From Halomonas sp. GT (lineage in GTDB: Bacteria > Pseudomonadota > Gammaproteobacteria > Pseudomonadales > Halomonadaceae), in NCBI RefSeq assembly GCF_002082565.1, contig NZ_CP020562.1:3100001-3164000 (forward strand): a stretch of 64,000 bases of DNA, given 5' to 3'. The notes under the pieces were generated by a model that worked only from the letters and a program-made list of their open reading frames with translations, made no database searches and was not told where the DNA came from. The translations under genes were made by a program, and so were the position numbers. Shown one piece after another: positions 8,864 through 17,036 of this stretch (positions are counted from its first letter, which is position 1; every line of letters starts with the position of its first letter).

Positions 8864-9433
8864 TTGCCTATCTCCTCACAGCAAGCTGCCGAACACTTCA
8901 GTTATGTCCGCCCCCGTCTGCTTGCGTTTGCACGCTTGCAGCTTAGGGAGAATGCTGCCGCTGAAGATGCCGTTCAGGAAACGTTGCTCACCGCGTTTGA
9001 AAAAACCAGTTCATTTGAAGGGCGCTCAGAATTTGAAACCTGGGTATTTGGCATCTTAAAATTTAAGATACTTGGCCATCTGCGCCAGCAGAAAAAACAG
9101 GGGCGCTGGCAACCACTAAATGACGCAATAGACGATGACACGTTAGACCGGCTATTCAACTCAAATGGACATTGGCAACCCAGCGCCCGCCCGCATGACT
9201 GGGGAGAGCCTGAGCATATTTTAGAGAACCAGCGCTTCTGGCAAGTGTTCGATGCTTGTTTAATAGCGCTACCCGACAGTATCGCGCGCGTATTTACCTT
9301 ACGAGAGCTGATGGGATTATCTACACAGGATATTTGTAAGGAACTCGACATAACAGAAACTAACTGCTGGGTTATCTTACACCGAGCACGGTTAAGGTTA
9401 AGAACGTGCTTAGATAATGGCTGGACTCAGTAG
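8864..9433 (+). CDS. ECF-type RNA polymerase sigma factor
   Basis: A 189-residue sigma-70 family protein. Region 2 is visible at about residues 15-75 (EDAVQETLLTAFE, then FETWVFGILKFKILGHLRQ) and region 4 at about 130-185 (LPDSIARVFTLREL, STQDICKELDI, WVILHRARLRLR). No regions 1 or 3 are seen, as in ECF factors. The frame begins with a TTG codon, with no ATG nearby that keeps region 2 whole. It is followed after 12 bases by a small zinc-binding protein gene with TAGGAG upstream, the usual sigma/anti-sigma arrangement. Its target promoters are unknown; autoregulation is likely but not shown. Confidence 0.88.
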   Translation: MPISSQQAAEHFSYVRPRLLAFARLQLRENAAAEDAVQETLLTAFEKTSSFEGRSEFETWVFGILKFKILGHLRQQKKQGRWQPLNDAIDDDTLDRLFNSNGHWQPSARPHDWGEPEHILENQRFWQVFDACLIALPDSIARVFTLRELMGLSTQDICKELDITETNCWVILHRARLRLRTCLDNGWTQ

Positions 9434-9445
9434 GAGCCAATAAAG

Positions 9446-9661
9446 ATGCTAATGTGCCGTGAAGCAACACGTTTGATGTCACTTAAGCAAGATAGAGCAC
9501 TCACTTTTCGCGAACGTACTGTACTCCGCATCCATCTCTCTATGTGCAGCGCCTGCCGCGCCTGTGCCCGCCAGTTTGACTTGCTTCACAAAATTGGCGA
9601 GCACCACCCTGCTGTGCCAAAAAACTCGACAGACAGCGGTGGTCATTATGAGCCTCGCTAG
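9446..9661 (+). CDS. Small soluble anti-sigma factor, ZAS/zf-HC2 type
   Basis: A 71-residue cytoplasmic protein with no membrane segment. An N-terminal CREATRLMS helix is followed by HLSMCSACRAC, the H-x3-C-x2-C zinc anti-sigma motif, then a short polar tail. Such proteins hold their cognate ECF sigma factor inactive and often release it on zinc loss or thiol oxidation. Position directly behind the sigma gene, spacing of 12 bases and the TAGGAG site support a cognate pair. The stop overlaps the start of the downstream DUF3047 gene. Confidence 0.85.
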   Translation: MLMCREATRLMSLKQDRALTFRERTVLRIHLSMCSACRACARQFDLLHKIGEHHPAVPKNSTDSGGHYEPR

Positions 9662-10334
9662 TGCTTTGCGCATCAAAGGAACAGCACTAGCGAGCCTATT
9701 TTTTAGCCCGTTATTGTTCACAACCGCTAGCGGGCAAGAGATACGCTTTACACCCAATCAAATCATGACCTGGCCTACCCGTAGCTTTGAAGGCGAAACA
9801 CGTTATTCCATTGTTGATAAATCAGGCCAACGAGTGCTTGAAGCCAATGCTCAGGGCCAAGCCTCTGCACGCTACCTCGAGCGCGATATTGATTTAAATG
9901 AAACGCCCTATCTTCACTGGTGCTGGCAAGTAGACTCAACCTATCCGGGCGTTGATGAAACGACCAAAGCGGGCGATGACTATCCCGCACGGGTTTACGT
10001 AGCTCGCAAGACGGGCATTCTGCCTTGGCAGGTCGAATCGGTTAACTATGTCTGGTCCTCTACCCAACCCCAGGGTACTTCGTGGCCGAATGCATTCACT
10101 GACCGAGCCCAACTGATAGCGCTGCAAAGTGGCAATAGCGCCGTTGGGGAATGGGTGGCAGAAGTACGCGATGTACGTGTTGACTACCAAGCTCTTTTTG
10201 GCAGCGCCCCTAGCCAAGTCAATGGTATCGCCTTGATGAGCGATGGTGACAATACAGGCGGCAACGCCACCGCGTGGTTTACCCAACTAGGCTTTTCTAG
10301 CACGCCCACTCCACCTGCATGTCCTAATAATTAG
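9648..10334 (+). CDS. DUF3047 exported protein
   Basis: About 228 residues from the ATG at 9648. The N-terminus (ALASLFFSPLLFTTASG) looks like a cleavable signal peptide, so the protein is probably periplasmic. The mature part contains YLERDIDLNETPYLHWCWQVD and DDYPARVYV, typical of the DUF3047 family, whose function is unknown to me. The start overlaps the end of the anti-sigma gene by 14 bases, so sigma factor, anti-sigma factor and this protein form one operon. I infer that it is part of the sigma factor's own response at the cell envelope. Confidence 0.8.
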   Translation: MSLASALRIKGTALASLFFSPLLFTTASGQEIRFTPNQIMTWPTRSFEGETRYSIVDKSGQRVLEANAQGQASARYLERDIDLNETPYLHWCWQVDSTYPGVDETTKAGDDYPARVYVARKTGILPWQVESVNYVWSSTQPQGTSWPNAFTDRAQLIALQSGNSAVGEWVAEVRDVRVDYQALFGSAPSQVNGIALMSDGDNTGGNATAWFTQLGFSSTPTPPACPNN

Positions 10335-10463
10335 ACAAGACTTGCAGCCTATACCTTCTTATTTTTTTATACAAAACCATTACAAGTAAGTGCCTTTTAT
10401 TAAGATCTGATCTATTATCAACCTATTCACGGATAATAACAGATTAGATTTAAGGGACTACCA

Positions 10464-11732
10464 ATGCTCGCATATTTTACTTCTGACGCCTTACGTAGCG
10501 CCCTAACCCAACATACTGCTTGTATCTACTTTTCATCGGAAGGCATTATCCAAGAGGCTAGTGAGCAATTTTTAGCCTTTATGGGTTACTCATTAGCTGA
10601 CATTAAGGGACGTCATCACCGTATTTTTTGTTTTCCTGAAGAAAGGTCCAACCGTCAATATGGTGTTTTCTGGAAATCACTTGCAGCAGGTGAAAGCCAA
10701 CAGGGGCGTTTTAGGCGCGTGAATGCACTTGGCGAAGAAGTATGGCTTGAGGCTACCTATATACCGATTAAGAATCGACGTGGCAAGGTTGTACAGATTT
10801 TTAAAGTAGCCAACGACGTGACCAAGGAGCACCAAAACGCCGCTAGCGAACGCTCCGTTCTTCAAGCTCTAAATAGCTCAATGGCAGTGATTGAATTTAC
10901 AACCGACGGCTATATTCTGGATGCCAACACTAATTTTGAACAAGCAATGGGGTATCCACTGCACAAAATTCGTGGCGAGCATCACCGACTTTTCTGCGAT
11001 AGTGATTTTTACCGAAAACACCCAGACTTCTGGCAACGCTTAAGCCAAGGGGAGTATAAACAGGGTAAGTTTTTACGCCTAAATGCCAAAGGAGACACCG
11101 TTTGGCTGGAAGCTACTTATAACCCTATCTTTGATGACGAAGGTAACGTGGTAAAGGTGGTTAAATTTGCTACCGATATCACCCAAGCAATGCTGGCAAC
11201 AGAAGCTGCTAAAGCCACGGTAAGCAGCGCCCAAGCATCGTCTAGCCAGACCGAGCGAATTGCCCAAAATGGGTTAACCCATCTGCAAACTGTGCTTTCT
11301 GACTCACAACATGTCGCCCATACGCTCAACGAAGCACAGCAGCTAATCACTGCGCTAAACCAACAAGCGGAGCAGATTAACAAAATTACTGCATCAATCG
11401 CGCAAATTGCCAGCCAAACAAACTTGCTTTCATTAAATGCAGCGGTGGAGGCAGCAAGAGCGGGTGAACAGGGTCGTGGATTTGCTGTTGTAGCAAACGA
11501 AGTACGCCAGTTAGCCAAAGGGTCAAGTGAAGCGGTGAGCGAAATCACTCGAGTTCTAAAAGAAAATAATGCACTTGTCTCACGCACCACCCAGGCAATG
11601 CAGCAAGTGGTCAAGCAGGGTGAAACCAGTCAAACTAGTGTTAAAGAAATAGCGTCAATTGTGAGTGAAATTTTACAAGGCGCGCAGAATGTATCTCACT
11701 CTATCGAACGGCTCGCTTTAGCACCTTCATAA
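10464..11732 (+). CDS. Soluble PAS-PAS methyl-accepting chemotaxis protein (BdlA/Aer-like)
   Basis: A 422-residue protein with two consecutive PAS domains (about 10-125 and 130-250). They have near-identical C-terminal halves: GRHHRIFCFPEE versus GEHHRLFCDSDF, and WLEATYIPI versus WLEATYNPI. Then comes a cytoplasmic signalling hairpin with the conserved tip LNAAVEAARAGEQGRGFAVVA. There is no hydrophobic membrane span, so it is cytoplasmic. The layout matches BdlA-type receptors that sense redox or energy state and affect motility or biofilm dispersal. An AAGGGA site precedes the ATG, and a strong terminator follows directly, so it is a single-gene transcript. The ligand is unknown; the repeated PAS halves suggest internal duplication. 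Confidence 0.9.
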   Translation: MLAYFTSDALRSALTQHTACIYFSSEGIIQEASEQFLAFMGYSLADIKGRHHRIFCFPEERSNRQYGVFWKSLAAGESQQGRFRRVNALGEEVWLEATYIPIKNRRGKVVQIFKVANDVTKEHQNAASERSVLQALNSSMAVIEFTTDGYILDANTNFEQAMGYPLHKIRGEHHRLFCDSDFYRKHPDFWQRLSQGEYKQGKFLRLNAKGDTVWLEATYNPIFDDEGNVVKVVKFATDITQAMLATEAAKATVSSAQASSSQTERIAQNGLTHLQTVLSDSQHVAHTLNEAQQLITALNQQAEQINKITASIAQIASQTNLLSLNAAVEAARAGEQGRGFAVVANEVRQLAKGSSEAVSEITRVLKENNALVSRTTQAMQQVVKQGETSQTSVKEIASIVSEILQGAQNVSHSIERLALAPS

Positions 11733-11735
11733 GAA

Positions 11736-11763
11736 AAAACTCGCCATTTTCATGGCGAGTTTT
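11736..11763. terminator. Bidirectional hairpin terminator
   Basis: A 12-bp perfect stem, AAAACTCGCCAT (11736-11747) with ATGGCGAGTTTT (11752-11763), and a TTTC loop. It lies between the stop codons of the chemoreceptor and the convergent peroxiredoxin gene, with A/T tracts on both sides. Confidence 0.9.
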
Positions 11764-11791
11764 CAGTCTTAAACGAGACAGCGTTAACTAA

Positions 11792-12442
11792 TTAACGCAA
11801 TTTCGTTTTACGCAGGTACGGCAGAACTGCCTCGAACTCACCGAATTTCTGTTTGGCATCTTCATCTGACACACTCGGCGGAATGATAACATCCTGACCA
11901 ATCGTCCAATCAGCAGGCGTGGCAACACCATGCTGTGCCGTGGTTTGCAGGGCATCTAGTGCACGCAAAATTTCGGCAAAATTACGCCCTACTGTCATGG
12001 GGTAGGTCATGGATAGTTTCAGTTGCTTATCTGGCCCGATAATAAACACCGAGCGAACAGTGGCACTGTCGGCTGGTGTGCGGCCATCAGGTAGATAAGC
12101 TTCTTCTGGCAGCATGTCGTAAAGCTTCGATACGGTTAGCCCGTCATCAGCGATGATCGGAAAGTCGACTTCACTGCCGCTAACGGATTGGATGTCGTCA
12201 CCCCAGCGTTTGTGGTCTTCTACGCCATCCACAGAAACGCCAATGACCTTGGTGCCGCGCTTTTTCCATTCTGCGCTGAGGGTAGCAACAGCACCAAATT
12301 CGGTGGTACATACTGGGGTAAAATCTTTAGGGTGAGAAAACAGGATTGCCCAACTATCGCCAATCCAGTCATGAAAACGAATCGGGCCTTGGCTAGTTTC
12401 TGCTTCGAAATCTGGCACTACCGAATTGATACGTAATGACAT
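11792..12442 (-). CDS. 1-Cys peroxiredoxin (Prx6 type)
   Basis: A 216-residue thioredoxin-fold peroxidase. The peroxidatic cysteine sits in HPKDFTPVCTTEFGA near residue 45, and the Prx6-type C-terminal extension (VIIPPSVSDEDAKQKF) is present. No resolving cysteine is obvious, so reduction probably depends on external thiols. It removes hydrogen peroxide and organic peroxides in the cytoplasm. ATG with a GAGGA site directly upstream; a terminator follows the stop. No oxidative-stress regulator gene is adjacent. Confidence 0.92.
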   Translation of the reverse strand: MSLRINSVVPDFEAETSQGPIRFHDWIGDSWAILFSHPKDFTPVCTTEFGAVATLSAEWKKRGTKVIGVSVDGVEDHKRWGDDIQSVSGSEVDFPIIADDGLTVSKLYDMLPEEAYLPDGRTPADSATVRSVFIIGPDKQLKLSMTYPMTVGRNFAEILRALDALQTTAQHGVATPADWTIGQDVIIPPSVSDEDAKQKFGEFEAVLPYLRKTKLR

Positions 12443-12544
12443 CGTTCCTCCTCATTAGGGTCAAGTGACCTTAATACCTTATATGACTTTCAACGCCTTC
12501 ACTATAGAACGTTTTGTACTATAGCAATGATACATACGCTGTAT

Positions 12545-13582
12545 TCAATCAAGCGACTTGTCGTCTTTCTCTTCCCGCTTAATGCGTTTTACCCAGCGCT
12601 GTTTTGCATAATGGCGCAAGTTCGCCACACTGTCGGTTTCATCGACAATATCTTGACCTAATATCGTCTCAATAATGTCTTCTAGGGTGATAAGGCCAAC
12701 AAAGGTGCCATGTTCATCATAGACCACCCGCATATGCAGATGGTCTTTTAACATCGATGTAAACACCTGCTCGACATTGTTCGAAACGTCGACACTGCCA
12801 ATCGGATGCATCAGTTCACGCATGGTTTTGGCGTCATCAGCGTGATACATATCAGCCTTATGCACATAACCAAATGCCTGCTCGCCATTATCCATCACGG
12901 GGAAACGAGTGAATGGCGTTTTGCCATACTGCTCGTCAAACTCCTTAACCGTCATATTAGGTAACACAGTTTCACAGACAGTACGGGGCGTCATCGCTTT
13001 ATTGACCGCAATTTCATGCAAATTCAGCATGTTAATAATGGTGCGTGACTCATCCGCATCCAATACTTTCTCTTCCAAACCTACCCGCGCCAGCACTTTA
13101 ATTTCATCGCGCAAATCAACGTCATGTTCTGACTTTCCTAAACGGCGCGTAATCTGTTCGGACATCCAGATAAACGGTAGCAATCCAATGATCATAGGGT
13201 TCAGTAGCCGTGGCAACACGGGGGATAAACCTCGCCAATAGGTAGCACCAATCGTTTTCGGAATGATTTCGGAAAGAACTAAAATCAGCATGGTCATGAC
13301 GGCCGACACAATGGCGATAGATGCTTCGCCAAACACGACCGCGGCCTGCGCCCCCACTGCCGTTGCACCGACGGTATGCGCAATGGTGTTAAGAGTTAAG
13401 ATCGCGGCCAACGGCCGATCAATATGCGTTTTTAGCTTGGTCAGCGCTGCATGAAGTTTGGGATTATCTTCTTTTTGCTTGGCGATATAGCTTGGCGTAA
13501 TAGACAGCAGCGCCGCTTCAAGGATAGAACACAGAAAGGAGAGCGCGATTGAAATGGTAGCAATCGTGATGAGAAGGAACAT
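12545..13582 (-). CDS. CNNM/CorC-type membrane protein with CBS pair
   Basis: A 345-residue protein. The first 150 residues form a DUF21/CNNM transmembrane domain (LILVLSEIIPKTIGA is its signature), followed by two CBS domains at about 195-310. A basic, asp-rich tail ends the protein. It lacks the C-terminal CorC/HlyC domain of longer relatives. Family members are linked to magnesium or cobalt efflux; CBS pairs usually sense adenine nucleotides. It lies alone between divergent or well-separated neighbours, with no clear operon partner. Confidence 0.85.
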   Translation of the reverse strand: MFLLITIATISIALSFLCSILEAALLSITPSYIAKQKEDNPKLHAALTKLKTHIDRPLAAILTLNTIAHTVGATAVGAQAAVVFGEASIAIVSAVMTMLILVLSEIIPKTIGATYWRGLSPVLPRLLNPMIIGLLPFIWMSEQITRRLGKSEHDVDLRDEIKVLARVGLEEKVLDADESRTIINMLNLHEIAVNKAMTPRTVCETVLPNMTVKEFDEQYGKTPFTRFPVMDNGEQAFGYVHKADMYHADDAKTMRELMHPIGSVDVSNNVEQVFTSMLKDHLHMRVVYDEHGTFVGLITLEDIIETILGQDIVDETDSVANLRHYAKQRWVKRIKREEKDDKSLD

Positions 13583-13696
13583 GGGAGCTCATAGTGATGG
13601 ATGATGCGTCGTATATAAGGCCACGGGAGCCTAGTGTCAATGAGCAAACACACCTTTTGACACCTTTATTTTCATCCAACCTGCTAACGACATTTC

Positions 13697-14581
13697 TCAC
13701 CACTGCCATTCGCATCTCGCTACCGCATCGTGGGCGTGCAAACTTTCAGCATGAACCACCTTCAGCTGGAAGCCTGAAATATCAGCCATCTTTCTCAGCG
13801 CTCGATCTAGGCGCTTTGCCGCATCTTCACAGAACATCAGATTCTGGCCATTGGCGAGGGCAAATGCCTGCTCATCGATACGTTTAACCGCTGTCTGTAA
13901 CGCAGTCCCCAGGGCGTTTTCAATACGTTCAATAAGCTCAGCAAGCGGGATTTCACCGTTACCCGCCAGCCGTATGGAACAGTGGGCGACGCTGCGCTGG
14001 CTATGCGGCGTCGCGAGAACGCCCTCTTCACTTCCCAACCACGCAAGTACGGCCTGCTTAGTTAACGGTATCTCTTCAAAATCTTCCGCAAACGCTTGTT
14101 GAATTAGCTGCCGCGCTAATGCCGCTGAGCAGGGGCACGTTGAGGAGTAACCAACGGCTACGTCTAGCTCTACCTTAAACCCTGATGGAGTTAGCTGGCT
14201 GTGCAGCGTAAACGGATAACTTTTCCATCCTGACAAAGGGCTGATGAGCGCGTCACGTTTAAGTAATACGTCCCCACTGAACGTTAGGTAAGCGTTTTCT
14301 GATAATGTTTGATGACTCTCCAAAAAAGCTGCAAGAACACGATGAAGTAACGTAGTCGTTAGTGGCTGGCGTTCTAATGCATCCAATGCGGTATACAGCC
14401 GTGACATGTGGATACCACGAGCACCGGCCTCCTCAAGGCTAACACCAGCTGATACATTGGCGTTCACTTGGCTCCCCGCCAGCTGTACTGGCAACGCAAT
14501 ACCTTCCATACCAACCCAGGAAAGCGTGCCCGGTAAACGGGCAGGTTGTTGGGCAATATCGGGTAAAGTAAAAGCCGTCAT
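13697..14581 (-). CDS. folE2: GTP cyclohydrolase FolE2 (type IB)
   Basis: A 294-residue enzyme that makes dihydroneopterin triphosphate from GTP for folate synthesis. Motifs include GIHMSRLYTALD and the active-site segment VGYSSTCPCSAALARQ near residue 150. Unlike FolE (type IA), FolE2 does not need zinc and is typically induced by Zur under zinc limitation. It overlaps the COG0523 gene upstream in an ATGA junction and is the last gene of a leftward operon dksA2-COG0523-folE2 headed by a Zur-box-like palindrome. Identification is strong from both sequence and context. Confidence 0.95.
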   Translation of the reverse strand: MTAFTLPDIAQQPARLPGTLSWVGMEGIALPVQLAGSQVNANVSAGVSLEEAGARGIHMSRLYTALDALERQPLTTTLLHRVLAAFLESHQTLSENAYLTFSGDVLLKRDALISPLSGWKSYPFTLHSQLTPSGFKVELDVAVGYSSTCPCSAALARQLIQQAFAEDFEEIPLTKQAVLAWLGSEEGVLATPHSQRSVAHCSIRLAGNGEIPLAELIERIENALGTALQTAVKRIDEQAFALANGQNLMFCEDAAKRLDRALRKMADISGFQLKVVHAESLHAHDAVARCEWQW

Positions 14582-15714
14582 TGAATTGCCTCGTTAGTTG
14601 ATGAATCAGTTGATGAGAGCGTCGAAGCAGTAGAGGGTGTAAAAAAACGATAAAGCTGCGCCACAGTAGCAGGCGCGACATTTTGAGTAATGAAGACAAA
14701 CCGAGAAATGCGGTCATTAACACACTGCATCGGCAGAGGCGTCGGCGGGTGGAAAATGTGCTGGACGCCGTGCAGCGCGAGCGGCTCATCACGATCGGTA
14801 AGGTGCACAATCGCTTTGATACGTAGCATTTTCTCGCCCATCAACGACATCAATAGATCCAGCCAGTTTTCCAAAGCGTCTGGGGTAATTAATCCCTCAA
14901 CGCAAAAACAAAACGCATTGATATTCTCCCCATGCCGAGTCAGCGTTGGCTGGCTATTGGGCTGCACAAAAGCAGTGTTACTGTCGCCCTGCTGCACCCC
15001 CTCGTGCTTAACATCTTCAGCATGGATAACGCTGTAACGTGCTGACTTCAGCCACTGCTCTACCTGGTATCGTTGAGAATCCCGACGAAAGAGCCCTGCG
15101 CCTACCAACAACTCGGGCGAAAGATTACCGTTCACTACCTGCCATTGCTCTGCTGCCGGATTGATGGACGCCAGTTGGTTAGCCAGTGGCGCTAAGCGAA
15201 CTTCGTCAACCAAGTCAGTTTTGGTGATGAGTAATCGGTCAGCTATCGCTATCTGGCGCTGTGACTCACGATGCGCCTGCAACGTTGCCTCACCGTTCGC
15301 GGCATCAACACAGCACACCACGCTATCCAACTGGAAACGGTGGGCAAGCCAATGATCGGTCATTAACAGCTGTAAAATAGGGGCGGGATCGGCCAGTCCT
15401 GTGGTTTCAATCACAACACGGGAAGGTGCTGGTTTTCCCTCTGCCAACAGCGAATCAATAGCCTGCTGTAGCGTGCGGCTCAAGTCTCCCCTCAATGTGC
15501 AACACAAACAGCCACTGCTCATCTCCACCACTGCTTGCTCATCACTTTGCGTAATCAACTGATGATCAAGGCCAATATCACCAAACTCATTAATAACGAT
15601 CAACGTGTTTTTCATTGACGCTTGGCGTACCCAGCGATTGAGTAACGTTGTCTTACCGCTCCCTAAAAAGCCGGTCAGTACATTAACCGGTGTCAGCGTG
15701 GAGAACTGCATCAC
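14578..15714 (-). CDS. COG0523 (CobW/ZigA-type) metal-chaperone GTPase
   Basis: A 378-residue P-loop GTPase. The Walker A GFLGSGKTTL lies near residue 15, NEFGDIGLD follows, and SGCLCCTLRGDL carries the CxCC metal site typical of zinc-linked COG0523 proteins. The C-terminal CobW_C domain follows from about residue 260. Family knowledge: these GTPases deliver zinc to client proteins during starvation. It overlaps dksA2 upstream and folE2 downstream by 4 bases each, so the three are translationally coupled. Probably a ZigA/YeiR-like protein; a cobalamin role is unlikely because no cobalamin genes are near. Confidence 0.9.
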   Translation of the reverse strand: MMQFSTLTPVNVLTGFLGSGKTTLLNRWVRQASMKNTLIVINEFGDIGLDHQLITQSDEQAVVEMSSGCLCCTLRGDLSRTLQQAIDSLLAEGKPAPSRVVIETTGLADPAPILQLLMTDHWLAHRFQLDSVVCCVDAANGEATLQAHRESQRQIAIADRLLITKTDLVDEVRLAPLANQLASINPAAEQWQVVNGNLSPELLVGAGLFRRDSQRYQVEQWLKSARYSVIHAEDVKHEGVQQGDSNTAFVQPNSQPTLTRHGENINAFCFCVEGLITPDALENWLDLLMSLMGEKMLRIKAIVHLTDRDEPLALHGVQHIFHPPTPLPMQCVNDRISRFVFITQNVAPATVAQLYRFFTPSTASTLSSTDSSTNEAIQ

Positions 15715-16196
15715 TCCCCCCGTGCCTTGCGGAAATGGTGCTCTTTACGCTCCTGGCGCTCCTTTGCTTCAATGCAAAGTTTTGCCGTTGGACGAAAAAG
15801 TAGGCGTTGAATACCAATAGGCTCGCCAGTTTCTTCACAGAAGCCGTACTCACCATTTTCGATACGCTGTAATGCTGCATCAATATTATTGATCAACCGA
15901 CTTTCGCGATCTGCTTGGCGAAGTGACAACCGCAGCTCCTCCTCAAACGACGCCTGGTCAGCCTCGTCGCTATCTCTCTCATGGGAGGCGATAGCCGTTT
16001 TCACCTCGTTTAAATGCGCCTCAAGCTCCGCACGTTCGTTCAAAAGCCGCTGACGGAAAAACGCAAGCTGTTCGGCATTCATGTACTCGTCTGCTGATGA
16101 GGCCAACAGCAAAGCCTCCTCAGCTTTTTTTGCATCTAGGAATTCAGCGCCACTGTCTGTTCTGGCAGTTACTGACTGAGTGATATCGGGTTGCAA
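15711..16196 (-). CDS. dksA2: DksA2-type zinc-independent DksA paralogue
   Basis: A 161-residue DksA-family protein. The coiled-coil region (MNAEQLAFFRQRLL onwards) with its acidic tip is followed by a degenerate finger: FCEETGEP and LCIEAKE, so only two of the usual four cysteines remain. This is the feature of Pseudomonas DksA2, which works without zinc and replaces DksA in starvation. I place the start at the TTG (16196), because AGGAG lies 8 bases upstream and the Zur-like box is just outside. A longer frame exists to 16358 but would run through that box. Confidence 0.85.
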   Translation of the reverse strand: MQPDITQSVTARTDSGAEFLDAKKAEEALLLASSADEYMNAEQLAFFRQRLLNERAELEAHLNEVKTAIASHERDSDEADQASFEEELRLSLRQADRESRLINNIDAALQRIENGEYGFCEETGEPIGIQRLLFRPTAKLCIEAKERQERKEHHFRKARGE

Positions 16197-16221
16197 TGTA
16201 TAGTCTCCTATTGATAAAAAC

Positions 16222-16234
16222 GTTATAACATAAC
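16222..16234. promoter_or_regulatory. Putative Zur box between dksA2 and DUF1826
   Basis: A 13-base perfect palindrome in its arms, GTTAT-AAC-ATAAC, matching the gammaproteobacterial Zur consensus GTTATAATATAAC except for one central base. It lies 26 bases upstream of the dksA2 start and 67 bases upstream of the divergent DUF1826 gene, so one site could control both. The gene content (folE2, COG0523, DksA2, DUF1826) is that of known Zur regulons. Binding is inferred; zur is not in this window. Confidence 0.75.
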
Positions 16235-16300
16235 AAATAAAGCTCTGCGACCTAACCTTTCTCAATGCTAATGCACTGCTAAACGTAACAGGAGACCTAC

Positions 16301-16960
16301 ATGCCAGCCCCACACTCTCATCAAGCAGCATCTTGGCTGCTACCACAACACGCCGCACGGGATACCGACATCAGCGTGCTTCCGCGCATATTTGAAGAGC
16401 AGATTAACATCGCTATTCTGCACCGCGCTCTGCCCGCCGATGTGGCGCTTAGCGCAAACATACAGAGCCAAACATCGCGAGACTGGCAGTATGCATGGCT
16501 TGGCAGTCCTACAGATGACTTTAGAAATGACTTGCGCCGAAAGCTCCCAGAGCCCTCAGCGGGAGATGCGTTAGTTGACGATATCGCAACCGTTGCTGAA
16601 GCCATCGCGTTCCTCTTTGATACCGATACTGTGGGCATTCGTCTACGCTTATTAACGGCGGCAATGTGCCCACGATTTCACTGCGACAACTTGCCGGTAC
16701 GTTTAGTGACCACCTATGTCGGCCCAGGCAGCGAGTGGTTACCTGAAAATGCGATTAACCGCTCAGGGCTAGGTGCCCCAACGCCTGATCGCCCAGAGAT
16801 TATTAGCGACCCAAGCGCCATTCAGCGTTTGCACTCCGGTGACATCGCGTTAATAAAAGGCAGTGGTTGGGTGGGCTGTGAAGAACATGGTTTAGTGCAC
16901 CGCAGCCCCTCTTTGGAGGCAGGTCAAAAGCGACTGTTGCTATCAATAGATCCTGCTTGA
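16301..16960 (+). CDS. DUF1826 protein, zinc-starvation associated
   Basis: A 219-residue cytoplasmic protein with the DUF1826 pattern: FHCDNLPVRLVTTYVGPGSEWLPE in the middle and HRSPSLEAGQKRLLLSID at the end. The FHCDN...HR layout recalls metal-binding pockets of 2-oxoglutarate-type folds, but I do not claim an activity. ATG after ACAGGAGACCTAC. It is divergent from dksA2-COG0523-folE2 across the Zur-like box; DUF1826 genes are commonly found in Zur-controlled clusters. Function unknown. Confidence 0.8.
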   Translation: MPAPHSHQAASWLLPQHAARDTDISVLPRIFEEQINIAILHRALPADVALSANIQSQTSRDWQYAWLGSPTDDFRNDLRRKLPEPSAGDALVDDIATVAEAIAFLFDTDTVGIRLRLLTAAMCPRFHCDNLPVRLVTTYVGPGSEWLPENAINRSGLGAPTPDRPEIISDPSAIQRLHSGDIALIKGSGWVGCEEHGLVHRSPSLEAGQKRLLLSIDPA

Positions 16961-17036
16961 TCACCTTCAACCTGTCACTAATTCGTCATTCCCCCCTGAT
17001 AAGGTTTGATAAATTAAATCGCTCATGGGAATGGTC

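Noticed and set aside
10406..10448. Palindrome before the PAS chemoreceptor
   Set aside because: ATTATC/GATAAT arms of six bases with a 12-base gap in A/T-rich DNA; could easily occur by chance.
16197..16358. Longer DksA2 with about 54 extra residues
   Set aside because: The extension covers the Zur-like box and part of the divergent gene, and looks nothing like a DksA N-terminus.
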